Below, piece by piece: positions 7,084-14,364 of a stretch of DNA of 36,286 nt; within the stretch, counting starts at the first letter, position 1; each line of letters begins with the position of its first letter. The stretch is from a virus. A program made the position numbers and the translations under genes. The DNA is taken from positions 1-36,286 of IMG/VR virus record IMGVR_UViG_3300042507_003910. One strand, given 5' to 3'. The notes under the pieces are model-generated. The model was not told the DNA's origin, did no database searches, and saw nothing but the letters and a program-made list of their open reading frames with translations.

Positions 7084-8251
7084 CTTTTTTAGGGGCTCCT
7101 CCACCCGGCTCACCTGCTGCGCTACCAGCAATATTTGCAGGTACTCGTAGGTCATCATGCCCCGGTTTGGGGTCGTATCTCAATTCAGCCCTTGCTTCAT
7201 TTGGACTAATTACTCCACCATTTACAAGCGTGCTATGATACATAGCTTCATCTTTTAAATCTGGTTGGACTGCTGAAACTTTAGAAGCTTCTGGCTCTAG
7301 GTCATAACCAAAGAATCTTTCAAAACCAGCATTTACCATTCTAACAAGTGGTAAAATTGTTTCCATATAAAAGAGTCTGAGATTTGGGGTGATATTGGCA
7401 TTATTACCGGAGCTTATTAAAACCTCTGGAACTCCTAAAGCTACTAGAATTTCTAGGTCTTTAGAAGTTATTGAATCTTTGAAATCTAGCTCGCGGAAGT
7501 TTACGTCCGTGATTTTATCTAAATCTAGTCCGCCATCTAAAATTAGGGGTCTTTTTCCACCCTTAGTTGGAGAGTACTGTGACTGCCAAGACTCTATCAT
7601 ACGAGCTTTAATCTTATCACCAAGTACGTTTGGACTCTTGATCACAAGCCCAGGTACTGCTCCATTCTTGAAGAAGTTACCTTGGAAAGCAGTCATATCA
7701 CTGCGTACCTTTAAAGTATCAGTAGTCGATTTAAGCCTAGAAGTTCCCATGTATATAGAAGTACTAGAATTATCTGATATGTGCAATACTTCACTAGGTT
7801 TAAAGTCTATAATGCCATTATACTTGTAGCCCTTTACATAAATTAAAGGATCTGTTAAGATTTCCATCTGAGATGCCGGTAGATTATAGAGATATACACC
7901 ATCATAGTATATAAACGCATTACCAGTCAGCACTAGATCTATATAAATAAGTCTACGAAATTTATTAGTATCAATATATGGATTAGGCTGAAAATTAAGT
8001 AGGTTTTCTACTTTAGCCTTTCTAGTACCAATTGTTGGTGTTACTAGGCCATTTATCTTTTCTTTTACGTCTACATCGAAGCTAGATGCTCCATTAACAA
8101 TCATATCAACAGCACGTCTAACAGTAGTTAGGGCGTCATACGCTTGTTCAAAGGTGATAGTATTATCTGCATAAATACTGTCACCCTCATTTCTAGCGAT
8201 CTCGGCCTGTGCGGGGTTAAATTTTTCTATAATCCAAGACTTAAGTCCCAT
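7070..8251 (-). CDS. Portal protein, HK97 family, 393 aa
   Basis: Forms the dodecameric DNA gate at one capsid vertex. The sequence has the HK97-portal order: an N-terminal helical region, a segment with NLPASQMEIL, the conserved block MTAFQGNFFKNGAVPGLVI, and a helical stem with GVPEVLISSGNNANI. It lies between an HNH gene and the protease-capsid gene, in the expected morphogenesis order. The ATG at 8251 has a strong Shine-Dalgarno (AAGGAG). The length is typical of the family. The C-terminus is Gly-Pro-rich (GEPGGGAPKK) and probably flexible. Confidence 0.9.
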   Translation of the reverse strand: MGLKSWIIEKFNPAQAEIARNEGDSIYADNTITFEQAYDALTTVRRAVDMIVNGASSFDVDVKEKINGLVTPTIGTRKAKVENLLNFQPNPYIDTNKFRRLIYIDLVLTGNAFIYYDGVYLYNLPASQMEILTDPLIYVKGYKYNGIIDFKPSEVLHISDNSSTSIYMGTSRLKSTTDTLKVRSDMTAFQGNFFKNGAVPGLVIKSPNVLGDKIKARMIESWQSQYSPTKGGKRPLILDGGLDLDKITDVNFRELDFKDSITSKDLEILVALGVPEVLISSGNNANITPNLRLFYMETILPLVRMVNAGFERFFGYDLEPEASKVSAVQPDLKDEAMYHSTLVNGGVISPNEARAELRYDPKPGHDDLRVPANIAGSAAGEPGGGAPKKDADK

Positions 8252-8253
8252 CT

Positions 8254-8646
8254 TTACTCCTTATGCAACTTACCGTATTGAATTTTAACCCAGTTAGCTT
8301 GTTTTGCTGCTGTATGAAGTGCTGGCTTGGCTCCATAGATTGTATGTAGTTTTACATGGTGACCATTACATAGTGTAACTGCATCTTCGTATAACTCTTT
8401 TTCATGTTCAGCAATAAAGGTATCACGATGGAACATCACGTCATCAACATCATCAATAGAGATACCGGTAGTAACTTTCCACTTCTCCCATAGTAGGGTA
8501 AGGGACGAGTAGTGGTGAAACTCTAGGTTCTCAGTAGTATCACAGATAGCACAACAAGTACCCTTCGGATACCTAGCTTTAGCTCTATCGCGTACATACT
8601 TTATTTCGTCCCGTTTAAGCTCACCTTCTTTTTTATTTGCAGCCAA
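8254..8646 (-). CDS. HNH endonuclease between terL and portal, 130 aa
   Basis: The zinc and catalytic motifs are visible: CCAIC near residue 31, the beta-strand LEFHHY, and the C-terminal LCNGHHVKLH. HNH proteins encoded beside terminase and portal genes are known to help terminases cut cos sites in HK97-like phages; that role is inferred here from position. The start is a TTG at 8646 preceded by GAGGA; no ATG is available. The stop is 2 bp from the portal ATG. A homing function is the alternative. Confidence 0.85.
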   Translation of the reverse strand: MAANKKEGELKRDEIKYVRDRAKARYPKGTCCAICDTTENLEFHHYSSLTLLWEKWKVTTGISIDDVDDVMFHRDTFIAEHEKELYEDAVTLCNGHHVKLHTIYGAKPALHTAAKQANWVKIQYGKLHKE

Positions 8647-8669
8647 TTTTTATATTCCTCATTTTCAGT

Positions 8670-8698
8670 ATTATACGATAAACAAAATATAAAATCAA
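8670..8698 (-). promoter_or_regulatory. Sigma70-like promoter for HNH, portal and capsid genes
   Basis: TTGATT (8693-8698), a 17-bp spacer and TATAAT (8670-8675) on the minus strand, in the short gap between terL and the HNH gene. Confidence 0.75.
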
Positions 8699-8714
8699 TT
8701 CAATTTTCCTACCA

Positions 8715-10016
8715 TCAGAAACTTCCTACATTAGAACGATAGCTGTACAGAGCGTACCTCAAAGCATCAGCCATGTGAGAATATTTATCATGTACTGGCT
8801 TCTCAGTAATCAGAGTTTCCTTTGGGTCCCAGCGGAACTGGTCTAGTGCTGCTAGAAGATGTGTACATTTGGGGTCCACAATTAGTTTTCCTTGCTCGAC
8901 AATCATCTGAACATATGCAATCCCGTCCAGCACGGACTTAGTTGCATTAATTGTAGAAATATCATGGTTTACAGCCCAATCGTAGCGAGTCTGTTGTGCA
9001 GCAGAATCAATGAAGATCATCTGTACATCATACTTATCTTCTAGAGCTTTGCATTCTACGGCGTACTGATCTGTGGTCATATTTGCTTGCTGAAATTCGT
9101 CTAGGGCATAGAAGACCTGAGAATCGTAGTCATACCCCAAAACGAGCATGGCGGTAGGATCTTTGAAACCGATATCAAGTCCCATAATTCTTTCAAGATG
9201 TTCCCATTTATCCACCGACATGATACACTTATGGTCAAACTTAAAGATCTGTCCTTCGAACACACTAAAGCTAGCCTCAAACTCTTGAGCGAATCGCGAA
9301 GCCGGCATAGTTGCACGAGCTTCATTAATGTCATCTTCGCTAGCGCGAGGATTCTCACGATAGTCGGCGTGGATAGAAGCCCATCTAGCAAATGCAGGGA
9401 TAGAGTTGAATCCATAGTGCCAGTAAGTAGAGAACCAATTATTTCTACCGCGTGGAGTTGAAATAAAAACTGCTTTAGCACTAGGTTTATCAAGTGTGGG
9501 ACGCAACGCTATCTCAAAGGCTTCTTGCCCGTCCGAAGTTAGTGCAGCCTCATCAAACAGGATAAGGTCATATGACCGGCCAACTACTGAATCAACCTGA
9601 GATACAGATCCCATCCGAATTGTAGAACCGTTTTTTAGCTCTATGATTCTATCCTTGGCATTATCGCGTTCGACCTCTAATTTGAAATGATTAATTAGTT
9701 TACGTTGCTCTTCAAATGAAATTGACGATAGTGCATAGTTAGGACTCATGATTAATACATGAGAATTAGGAACTAATGTTATTAGCTGACCAATTATATT
9801 ACATATAGTGGTCTTTCCAACCCGCCTAGATACTGCTCCTACTACAAATCTATATTTAGGATTATTTAATGCGTTAACTAGTGCTATTTGAGGGCCATTA
9901 AGCTTTATGCCCAATAAATCAACATATTTCTGAATTGGGAGTTTTATAAACCTATCCTCTACCGGGAACTCAGTAATTTCTGTACTACTAATATCCGGCC
10001 TACTAATTTTTAACAT
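8715..10016 (-). CDS. terL: Terminase large subunit, 433 aa
   Basis: ATP-driven packaging motor and nuclease. The N-terminal ATPase has a Walker A-like motif GAVSRRVGKTT at 60-70, Walker B LILFDEAA with Asp155/Glu156, and coupling motif STPRG near 186. The C-terminal RNase H-fold nuclease has candidate metal ligands Asp281 (GLDIGFKDP), Asp337 (MIFIDSAA) and Asp417 (SHMADALRYA). The length is at the short end of the normal range. The ATG at 10016 overlaps the upstream HNH gene by 7 bp. A promoter follows at 8698-8670 for the head genes. Confidence 0.95.
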   Translation of the reverse strand: MLKISRPDISSTEITEFPVEDRFIKLPIQKYVDLLGIKLNGPQIALVNALNNPKYRFVVGAVSRRVGKTTICNIIGQLITLVPNSHVLIMSPNYALSSISFEEQRKLINHFKLEVERDNAKDRIIELKNGSTIRMGSVSQVDSVVGRSYDLILFDEAALTSDGQEAFEIALRPTLDKPSAKAVFISTPRGRNNWFSTYWHYGFNSIPAFARWASIHADYRENPRASEDDINEARATMPASRFAQEFEASFSVFEGQIFKFDHKCIMSVDKWEHLERIMGLDIGFKDPTAMLVLGYDYDSQVFYALDEFQQANMTTDQYAVECKALEDKYDVQMIFIDSAAQQTRYDWAVNHDISTINATKSVLDGIAYVQMIVEQGKLIVDPKCTHLLAALDQFRWDPKETLITEKPVHDKYSHMADALRYALYSYRSNVGSF

Positions 10017-10801
10017 ACTTCAAACCTATTACATTTACTTAAATTTTCACTAGCAATCAAGTACTGTAAGTTAAATTCACAATGAAGTCCACATACGTTA
10101 GCATGGTGTAGAGGTATAATATGATCTACATGATAACCCTCTGGTCGTTGTTTATACATTTGTTTTATCTTTTCTTTATCTGCCCAATTTGGGGTGGCTA
10201 GTAGTAGATCTGCTCTACGCTTAGCCGCATGATATGCTATTAATGGTTTATTTTCCTGCCTATACTTTTTTGCCTCTACTAGGATGCTTTCTTTATGTAT
10301 TTTATAGTAGGACCTAACCTCTTCTTTTACTTTTTCTTTATTTGCTTGATAGTACTTTCTAGCGTAACCTAGGCTTGCTTCATGGTTTTCATAGTACCTT
10401 ATATTACTATCCTCTCGTGAGCATAGCTTACATGAAGGATTTAGGCCGTGGTACTGCTGAGCACTATTGTTAAACTCTTTTAAGGGTTTTATTTCACCAC
10501 ATTTACTACACTTTTTCTTACCAATTAAAAATAAGAAGAAAGTTATATAGTAAGTATTACCTTTTTCTGACGTTAGCTTCTCATAATGCCCTGTTAAATA
10601 CTGAGATAGTTTGGAAGATCCGGAATAACCACACTTAGTAGCTAGCTCTTCACTTTTTAATCCATCTATAACTACATAAGTAATAAATTCTTTCCAGCTA
10701 GTTGCCTTTCGTTTAGTTCTACTAAATGCTGGAATACATATTTCTTTAACCCCAAACCGTGAAACTAACACCTCATAAATTTCATTAACTAAATTTTCCA
10801 C
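10010..10801 (-). CDS. HNH endonuclease between terminase subunits, 263 aa
   Basis: The start is placed at GTG 10801 because AAAGGAG lies 5 bp upstream. The N-terminal third holds a possible HTH-like segment (SEELATKCGYSGSSKLSQYL). A zinc knuckle CSKCGEIKPLKEF...CKLC follows, then a Lys/Glu/Tyr-rich helical linker. The C-terminal HNH motif is YHVDHIIPLHHANVCGLHCE, followed by NLQYLIASENLSKCNRF. This architecture is common in free-standing phage homing endonucleases, and the gene separates terS from terL. A packaging role like that of the other HNH gene is possible. An open extension upstream to 10879 has no ribosome-binding site. Confidence 0.8.
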   Translation of the reverse strand: MENLVNEIYEVLVSRFGVKEICIPAFSRTKRKATSWKEFITYVVIDGLKSEELATKCGYSGSSKLSQYLTGHYEKLTSEKGNTYYITFFLFLIGKKKCSKCGEIKPLKEFNNSAQQYHGLNPSCKLCSREDSNIRYYENHEASLGYARKYYQANKEKVKEEVRSYYKIHKESILVEAKKYRQENKPLIAYHAAKRRADLLLATPNWADKEKIKQMYKQRPEGYHVDHIIPLHHANVCGLHCEFNLQYLIASENLSKCNRFEVC

Positions 10802-10892
10802 ACCGTCTCCTTTAAGACTTTTATTGGTAGGGCTATCCCAGTGTAAAGGCACTAGGAAAGAGCTGCAGGCTCGGTTCACCCATTAACAAGTA

Positions 10893-10920
10893 GGTTCTAG
10901 CGACTTATACGTCTAGGACC
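10893..10920 (-). other. Imperfect hairpin between terS and the HNH gene
   Basis: On the minus strand GGTCCTAGAC, a 6-nt loop and GTCGCTAGAACC pair imperfectly. There is no T-tract, so it is not a clear terminator. It sits in a 143-bp gap with otherwise no coding signal and could be a homing-site remnant, a weak attenuator or an RNA-processing site. Confidence 0.3.
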
Positions 10921-10944
10921 AATAATTTTATATACTCTAGCGAG

Positions 10945-11409
10945 TTACTGAGATAAAAGCTGACCTAGTAAAGCACCATACTGGCCTTCTCCATACGGTG
11001 AGCCACCAGTATTAATTTGTACGTTTGTTTGTTTACGTATGCTACCTTCTCTAATTTTTTCAATATCAGCCATAGCTTTTAATTCTTCCATACGAATTTT
11101 ATGCTGCATCATTAATAGCTCAGAAATATCTTTAGTAGACCCTAAACCGGTTTCCATCATTTCTTCTAGTTTCTTCTCAATGAGGTCGTCGAATGCAAGA
11201 GCTAATTTATCGCGGTTACGGTACCCAGCACTAAGGTAGACATGATCTAGGTAGTTCTTGACTTCTGATTTTCTAAGGTATTGTGAGACTTGCGTGGGAT
11301 GTATGTCCAGCTCTCTAGCAGTAGCGTTAATATCTTGAGTCTGCAAGTATACATTCAATATCTCTAGAGCTTCGGGAGATATAGGGACCAACTCATTAGG
11401 TTTGGACAT
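10945..11409 (-). CDS. terS: Terminase small subunit, 154 aa
   Basis: Recognises phage DNA and loads the large subunit. The N-terminus has a helix-turn-helix (about 22-50: NATARELDIHPTQVSQYLRK). A helical oligomerisation region follows, then a flexible Gly/Gln-rich tail ending YGALLGQLLSQ. It is the first gene of the late module. The ATG at 11409 has no clear Shine-Dalgarno and lies 35 bp from the -10 box of the promoter at 11444-11472. Identification rests on architecture and synteny with terL. Confidence 0.8.
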   Translation of the reverse strand: MSKPNELVPISPEALEILNVYLQTQDINATARELDIHPTQVSQYLRKSEVKNYLDHVYLSAGYRNRDKLALAFDDLIEKKLEEMMETGLGSTKDISELLMMQHKIRMEELKAMADIEKIREGSIRKQTNVQINTGGSPYGEGQYGALLGQLLSQ

Positions 11410-11443
11410 AAGGGGAAGTTTGATAAATTTTCATAATGTGTAA

Positions 11444-11472
11444 AGTCTAACACAAGGGTAGAAGAAAATCAA
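11444..11472 (-). promoter_or_regulatory. Promoter of the late packaging and head module
   Basis: TTGATT (11467-11472), a 17-bp spacer and TAGACT (11444-11449) on the minus strand, directly upstream of terS. Confidence 0.65.
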
Positions 11473-11588
11473 CTTAATTTTGGACTATTTTATAGGTTTG
11501 GTAGATTGAGGCGGGGTGGGAGAAGATTTGGTAGATTAAGAAAATTAAGAAAATTAAGGAAAGTTTGGACAATTTAGAAAAGTTTGGA

Positions 11589-11681
11589 CAATTTGGGGTC
11601 AATTCTAGCACTTAATTGAAGTATTCTTGAATAATCTTTACAATTTGGGGTCAATTCTAGCACTTAATTGAAGTACTCTTG
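11589..11681. repeat. Two 41-bp direct repeats
   Basis: Copies at 11589-11629 and 11641-11681 start CAATTTGGGGTCAATTCTAG and differ at a single position. Their period is 52 bp, about five helical turns. Both contain the word TTTGGGGT that recurs in the window. This could be a binding site array for a phage regulator or terminase. Confidence 0.8.
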
Positions 11682-11808
11682 GTGAATTTTAAAGTTTTAC
11701 GTGCGGACTGGCCTGTGAGCGTTTGGAAAGTCAAGGTCTAATAACCGCCCCTGTACCTGGCACGCTTCTTGCATGGCCAAATATATTTTCGATCAGATTA
11801 AAATAAGC

Positions 11809-11836
11809 TTGCATTTTTTTACTATTCATGTAGAAT
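11809..11836 (+). promoter_or_regulatory. Early promoter 0 (sigma70-like)
   Basis: TTGCAT (11809-11814), a 16-bp spacer and TAGAAT (11831-11836). The following leader with ACTAAGGAAATGAA before the ATG is nearly the same as at 12403-12434, 13165-13196 and 14760-14791. Confidence 0.8.
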
Positions 11837-11867
11837 AACTACATCGACAACTTACTAAGGAAATGAA

Positions 11868-12077
11868 ATGCAAATCGTTCAAACTGTTTACTGTTCTAAC
11901 CATGCTGAGACAATGTCCATTAACCTGTATGTTCAGGGTAAGATCTCTAAGATTCAGGCCTGCATTATCCTGCGTCAATTAACTGGTGAGGATCTGTCCG
12001 GTGTTCTTAACATTCTGAACTTGGCTAAGGATAACGGCTTCTTTGATCACAATGGCAACATGATCGTGCAGGAGTAA
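11868..12077 (+). CDS. Small early protein of unknown function, 69 aa
   Basis: MQIVQTVYCSNHAETMSINL and an amphipathic remainder with KISKIQACIILRQLTGEDL. There is no membrane segment and no recognised domain. The Shine-Dalgarno AAGGAAA precedes the ATG in the shared early leader. It is the first gene of the plus-strand block and is followed by a long structured region and terminator, so it forms its own transcription unit. Such single early genes are often host-takeover or counter-defence proteins; that is inference. Confidence 0.65.
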   Translation: MQIVQTVYCSNHAETMSINLYVQGKISKIQACIILRQLTGEDLSGVLNILNLAKDNGFFDHNGNMIVQE

Positions 12078-12084
12078 TCAATAC

Positions 12085-12260
12085 CCTGAACCTAGGCAGG
12101 TAGTCCTAGGGACTGAGGGAACAGGAACCGATATAAACGGAACGTGCATGAGCCATTCGAACTGGCGGGTATGGCAAGGAATCCCGATACCGAGCGCAGG
12201 AGGAATATGACAACTTTCCGACCGGAAGGACTTTCCGGAATACGTTGTCAACAGTAGCAT
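12085..12260 (+). ncRNA. Candidate structured RNA in the 3' region of the first early unit
   Basis: About 175 bp, richer in G+C than its surroundings and without a convincing ORF. Several self-complementary segments are visible: CCTAGG twice (12091-12110), CCG/CGG around ATATAAA, GCCA-TTCGAAC-TGGC, GGTAT (12168-12172) with ATACC (12187-12191), CCGGAA with TTCCGG (12222-12238), and TGACAAC (12208-12214) with GTTGTCA (12244-12250). A terminator follows directly. It fits a 3'-UTR-derived or processed RNA; I do not recognise the family. Confidence 0.4.
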
Positions 12261-12290
12261 AAAAGGATATTCATATCCTTTTATCCTTAT
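12261..12290 (+). terminator. Terminator of early unit 0
   Basis: AAAAGGATAT-TC-ATATCCTTTT is a perfect 10-bp stem followed by an AT-rich run. Confidence 0.65.
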
Positions 12291-12321
12291 ATGGTGCGCC
12301 AATTATACTCTACCCAGCTAG

Positions 12322-12434
12322 AGACTGTCAAGCGATTTATCTGCAAATATTTTGCGACCTAACGAAAAATAAGCTTGCATTGTTGTGTGGTTCCTGTAGA
12401 ATGAACTCATCGGATAACTCACTAAGGAAATGAA
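12322..12434 (+). promoter_or_regulatory. Early promoter module 1
   Basis: Conserved upstream element ACTGTCAAGCGATTTAT and an A/T tract, then TTGCAT (12375-12380), 16 bp, TAGAAT (12397-12402) and the shared leader with ACTAAGGAAATGAA. Nearly identical modules precede the genes at 13197 and 14792. Confidence 0.85.
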
Positions 12435-12620
12435 ATGAACAACAACGAAATGCTGGCGGTTACGGGTCGCGGTCTGAAGTTTGTAGACTTTAAAGAAGAG
12501 TTTAACTCTTGGGATAATCAGAATCTTGATGCTCCTTCTTTTACTCCTTCTGGTTCTGCTTGGGCTGCTGAAGAAGGTCATAATGTTGTTATGCCTCGTC
12601 ATTCGATGTTTTGGATTTAA
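12435..12620 (+). CDS. Small early protein of unknown function, 61 aa
   Basis: MNNNEMLAVTGRGLKFVDFK, polar and aromatic, with a Ser/Pro-rich middle (APSFTPSGSAWAAEE). No recognised domain. It follows early promoter module 1 and the strong leader ribosome-binding site. Codon use (CTG, GGT, CGC) differs from the CTA-rich minus-strand genes. Confidence 0.65.
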   Translation: MNNNEMLAVTGRGLKFVDFKEEFNSWDNQNLDAPSFTPSGSAWAAEEGHNVVMPRHSMFWI

Positions 12621-12634
12621 AAGGGAATTAAATC

Positions 12635-12877
12635 ATGTTTACAGTTCTGGAAATTGTTAGGCTTAATCCTAAAGAATCAGGTAAGGCTTATATTGGTTGT
12701 CCTGATATGGCTTATAAATTGGCTCATACTATATTAGCTTATATGCCTGATTATTATGTTTTGACATTGGGTGAAACTGTTAATACTAAACCTGAGCGCT
12801 CAGATAAAGAAACTAAATTCGTAGAAAATGCTCTTAATCTGGCTTATGCAATTCTTGATAATAATGAAGGTAATTAA
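12635..12877 (+). CDS. Small early protein of unknown function, 80 aa
   Basis: MFTVLEIVRLNPKESGKAYI; the helical C-terminal half KFVENALNLAYAILDNNEGN follows a basic linker. Shine-Dalgarno AAAAGGGAA. Second gene of the operon of early module 1 and immediately followed by the first 196-bp repeat. Function not recognised. Confidence 0.65.
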   Translation: MFTVLEIVRLNPKESGKAYIGCPDMAYKLAHTILAYMPDYYVLTLGETVNTKPERSDKETKFVENALNLAYAILDNNEGN

Positions 12878-12880
12878 TAT

Positions 12881-13076
12881 CTGGCACGGTTCTTGTCCGC
12901 CAAGGATCATGCCAGAAAAAAGCCTTTAGAATCAAGGACTTAGAAAAGAAAAAAGTCCTTTAGAATCAAGGACTTAGCGCCGCGTAGCGTACCCGCGCGA
13001 AGCGCGAAATGGTAGCAAAATATTTTTATGGGCACATAAAAATATTTAATGGGGTGGGCGCCGATTTTACCATAGC
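12881..13076 (+). repeat. 196-bp structured repeat, copy 1
   Basis: Begins with a long stem (CTGGCACGG.. to ..CATGCCAG) followed by A-rich sequence. Two short hairpins built on AAGTCCTT-TAGAATC-AAGGACTT come next (the first imperfect), then a GC-rich part with GCGCGAAGCGC. The perfect stem AAATATTTTTATG/CATAAAAATATTT follows, and the unit ends GGGCGCCGATTTTACC. Two more copies of the same length lie at 14365 and 15937. Each copy stands at the end of an operon and upstream of a promoter module or AT-rich hairpins. Confidence 0.85.
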
Positions 13077-13083
13077 AGCCTAT

Positions 13084-13196
13084 AGACTGTCAAGCGATTT
13101 ATCTGCAAATATTTTGTGACCACGCGAAAAATAAGCTTGCATTGTTCTGGTGTTCCTGTAGAATGAACTCATCGGATAACTCACTAAGGAAATGAA
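13084..13196 (+). promoter_or_regulatory. Early promoter module 2
   Basis: Upstream element ACTGTCAAGCGATTTATCTG, TTGCAT (13137-13142), 16 bp, TAGAAT (13159-13164), shared leader and Shine-Dalgarno. Confidence 0.85.
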
Positions 13197-13394
13197 ATGA
13201 AAAACGAATATGATGCAAATTTGGCTCTTGCTGATAAAAAGGTTGATTTTGTTTGGACTACTGATAATAGCGCTTTTAGTTTGCCAATTCGTGCGCGTCA
13301 GAATTTGGCTAAGTTTCAGAAAATTCGGCCTTGCAATGTTTCGCTGTTTGATGTTACAATTGCTGTTCTGAAATCAATCTTTAAAGGAAAATGA
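13197..13394 (+). CDS. Small early protein of unknown function, 65 aa
   Basis: MKNEYDANLALADKKVDFVW, basic at the C-terminus (VLKSIFKGK). No recognised domain. First gene behind early promoter module 2; its stop overlaps the leader of the next small ORF. Confidence 0.6.
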   Translation: MKNEYDANLALADKKVDFVWTTDNSAFSLPIRARQNLAKFQKIRPCNVSLFDVTIAVLKSIFKGK

Positions 13395-13395
13395 A

Positions 13396-13485
13396 ATGCG
13401 ATATATCCGTAATGTAACCGCTTATGATGTTATCATGACCATGTTTATAGTAATACTTTATACTTTGGTATTGTTTAATTCCTGA
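13396..13485 (+). CDS. Tiny membrane protein, 29 aa
   Basis: ATG at 13396 gives MRYIRNVTAYDVIMTMFIVI and ends with a hydrophobic stretch (about residues 11-27), one predicted membrane helix. Shine-Dalgarno AAAGGAAA lies 8 bp upstream, within the end of the previous gene. A terminator follows directly. It is short, but the ribosome-binding site, hydrophobicity and tight fit support it. Confidence 0.5.
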   Translation: MRYIRNVTAYDVIMTMFIVILYTLVLFNS

Positions 13486-13488
13486 AAG

Positions 13489-13510
13489 CCGCCTAGCAAT
13501 AGGCGGTTTT
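13489..13510 (+). terminator. Terminator
   Basis: CCGCCTA-GCAA-TAGGCGG followed by TTTT. The same hairpin and the following 40 bp of leader recur at 16992-17049. Confidence 0.8.
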
Positions 13511-13547
13511 ATAAAGATTATTTGAATTAACTTTAAAGGAAACTGAA

Positions 13548-13754
13548 ATGACCAAACTTGAAAAAATGATTCGTGGTGCAGTTGGTGGTTTTGAAATTGT
13601 TGCTGCAAAGAAAATCGTGAAAGAGATTAACAAATCCTTTTCCAGTAATGTAATTGGCTTTAATGAATATAAAGCATGTAAAGATGCTCTGGTCGATAAT
13701 CTTACTAATCCGGAACACGATCGCATTCGCATTCTGAATATGTTTACTTATTAA
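13548..13754 (+). CDS. Small early protein of unknown function, 68 aa
   Basis: MTKLEKMIRGAVGGFEIVAA, helical with a basic N-terminal half. Shine-Dalgarno AAAGGAAA. It follows a terminator with no clear promoter of its own, so it probably depends on read-through. No recognised domain. Confidence 0.6.
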   Translation: MTKLEKMIRGAVGGFEIVAAKKIVKEINKSFSSNVIGFNEYKACKDALVDNLTNPEHDRIRILNMFTY

Positions 13755-13758
13755 TATC

Positions 13759-13851
13759 ATGATTGATTTTCTTATTAAACACAGCCCAATATGGTTAGTA
13801 ATACTTTTTCTTCGCATATTGACTTTCTTTAAATTAATTAAATGGGGGTGA
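13759..13851 (+). CDS. Tiny membrane protein, 30 aa
   Basis: ATG at 13759 gives MIDFLIKHSPIWLVILFLRI and a hydrophobic remainder ending in FFKLIKWG, one membrane helix. It starts 4 bp after the previous stop, without a strong Shine-Dalgarno, and its end carries the G-rich ribosome-binding site of the next gene. Support is context and hydrophobicity only. Confidence 0.4.
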   Translation: MIDFLIKHSPIWLVILFLRILTFFKLIKWG

Positions 13852-13856
13852 AGAAA

Positions 13857-14213
13857 ATGAAAACAAATAAAAAACAATTGTGGACTTGGGCCAAACAGAT
13901 TAATCGGGAGATTTTTGGAAACTCGATTAATCTGGAGGAATTGAGGATTATCAATAAAGCTAGAGATAAAAAGAATGCTCAAGCTAGAGCATGGTTTTAT
14001 CCACAATCTTTTAAGATTGTTTTAATTGCTAAAGAACACAGAAATGAGTTTGAGATTTTTCATACTCTTGCACATGAATTAATTCATGTTTATCAATTGC
14101 AATGCAATTGTGTGAGTGAAGAAGGAAATTTGAATCACGGTGGCAAGTTTTTTCGGTTTTATAAAGAAAAGATTTGCGCGGCTTATGAAATTGATAATGA
14201 TTGGATGTTTTAA
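13857..14213 (+). CDS. SprT-like zinc metalloprotease, 118 aa
   Basis: The zinc motif HELIH is at residues 73-77 with a third ligand His94 in NHGGKFF, the SprT/WSS1-like pattern. It lacks the zinc-ribbon tail of longer SprT proteins. SprT-like domains are known for cleaving DNA-protein crosslinks; phage roles are not established. The ATG at 13857 is preferred to one 15 bp upstream because it has the G-rich ribosome-binding site GGGGGTG. A second SprT-like gene of different type lies at 32632. Confidence 0.8.
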   Translation: MKTNKKQLWTWAKQINREIFGNSINLEELRIINKARDKKNAQARAWFYPQSFKIVLIAKEHRNEFEIFHTLAHELIHVYQLQCNCVSEEGNLNHGGKFFRFYKEKICAAYEIDNDWMF

Positions 14214-14360
14214 ATGTGGCTAGGATTATGTATTGACCCGTTTGTTTTGGCCTGTGAAATTGGGTATTATCCCGGAGAATATTGTGATTTATCCGGGATT
14301 GAATACCGGATAATTGATTTTCAATATCACGCATATTTGATTATGCCTAGAAATGATTAG
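14214..14360 (+). CDS. Small protein of unknown function, 48 aa
   Basis: The ATG directly follows the TAA of the SprT-like gene (TAAATG). It reads MWLGLCIDPFVLACEIGYYP and ends before the second 196-bp repeat. Rich in Cys, Tyr and Ile, with an N-terminal hydrophobic segment. The junction suggests termination-reinitiation. No family recognised. Confidence 0.5.
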   Translation: MWLGLCIDPFVLACEIGYYPGEYCDLSGIEYRIIDFQYHAYLIMPRND

Positions 14361-14364
14361 GAAG

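Larger units (their letters stand above)
11410..11808. other. Divergent intergenic region between late and early modules
   Basis: About 400 bp without a gene. It holds the terS promoter on the minus strand, short repeats of AATTAAG and of AAGTTTGGACAATTT (11560-11595), and two copies of a 41-bp repeat containing the CCCCAAA word. The first plus-strand promoter follows at 11809. The layout suits a control region or packaging site; no cos or pac site can be recognised. Confidence 0.5.

Noticed and set aside
10802-10944. Group I intron around the HNH gene
   Set aside because: The terminase genes are complete and not interrupted, and no intron core can be recognised.
12151-12170. T-arm-like hairpin with loop TTCGAAC that could mark a tRNA
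   Set aside because: No anticodon arm, D-arm or acceptor stem can be drawn at the right distances, and the closing base pair of the loop is not the canonical G-C.
12078-12602. Two minus-strand frames of 74 and 94 codons
   Set aside because: They oppose the early promoter module, terminator and the gene at 12435, and lack start signals.
13533-14006. A 157-codon minus-strand frame over the early genes
   Set aside because: It runs against several plus-strand genes with ribosome-binding sites and the SprT zinc motif, and has low-complexity content.
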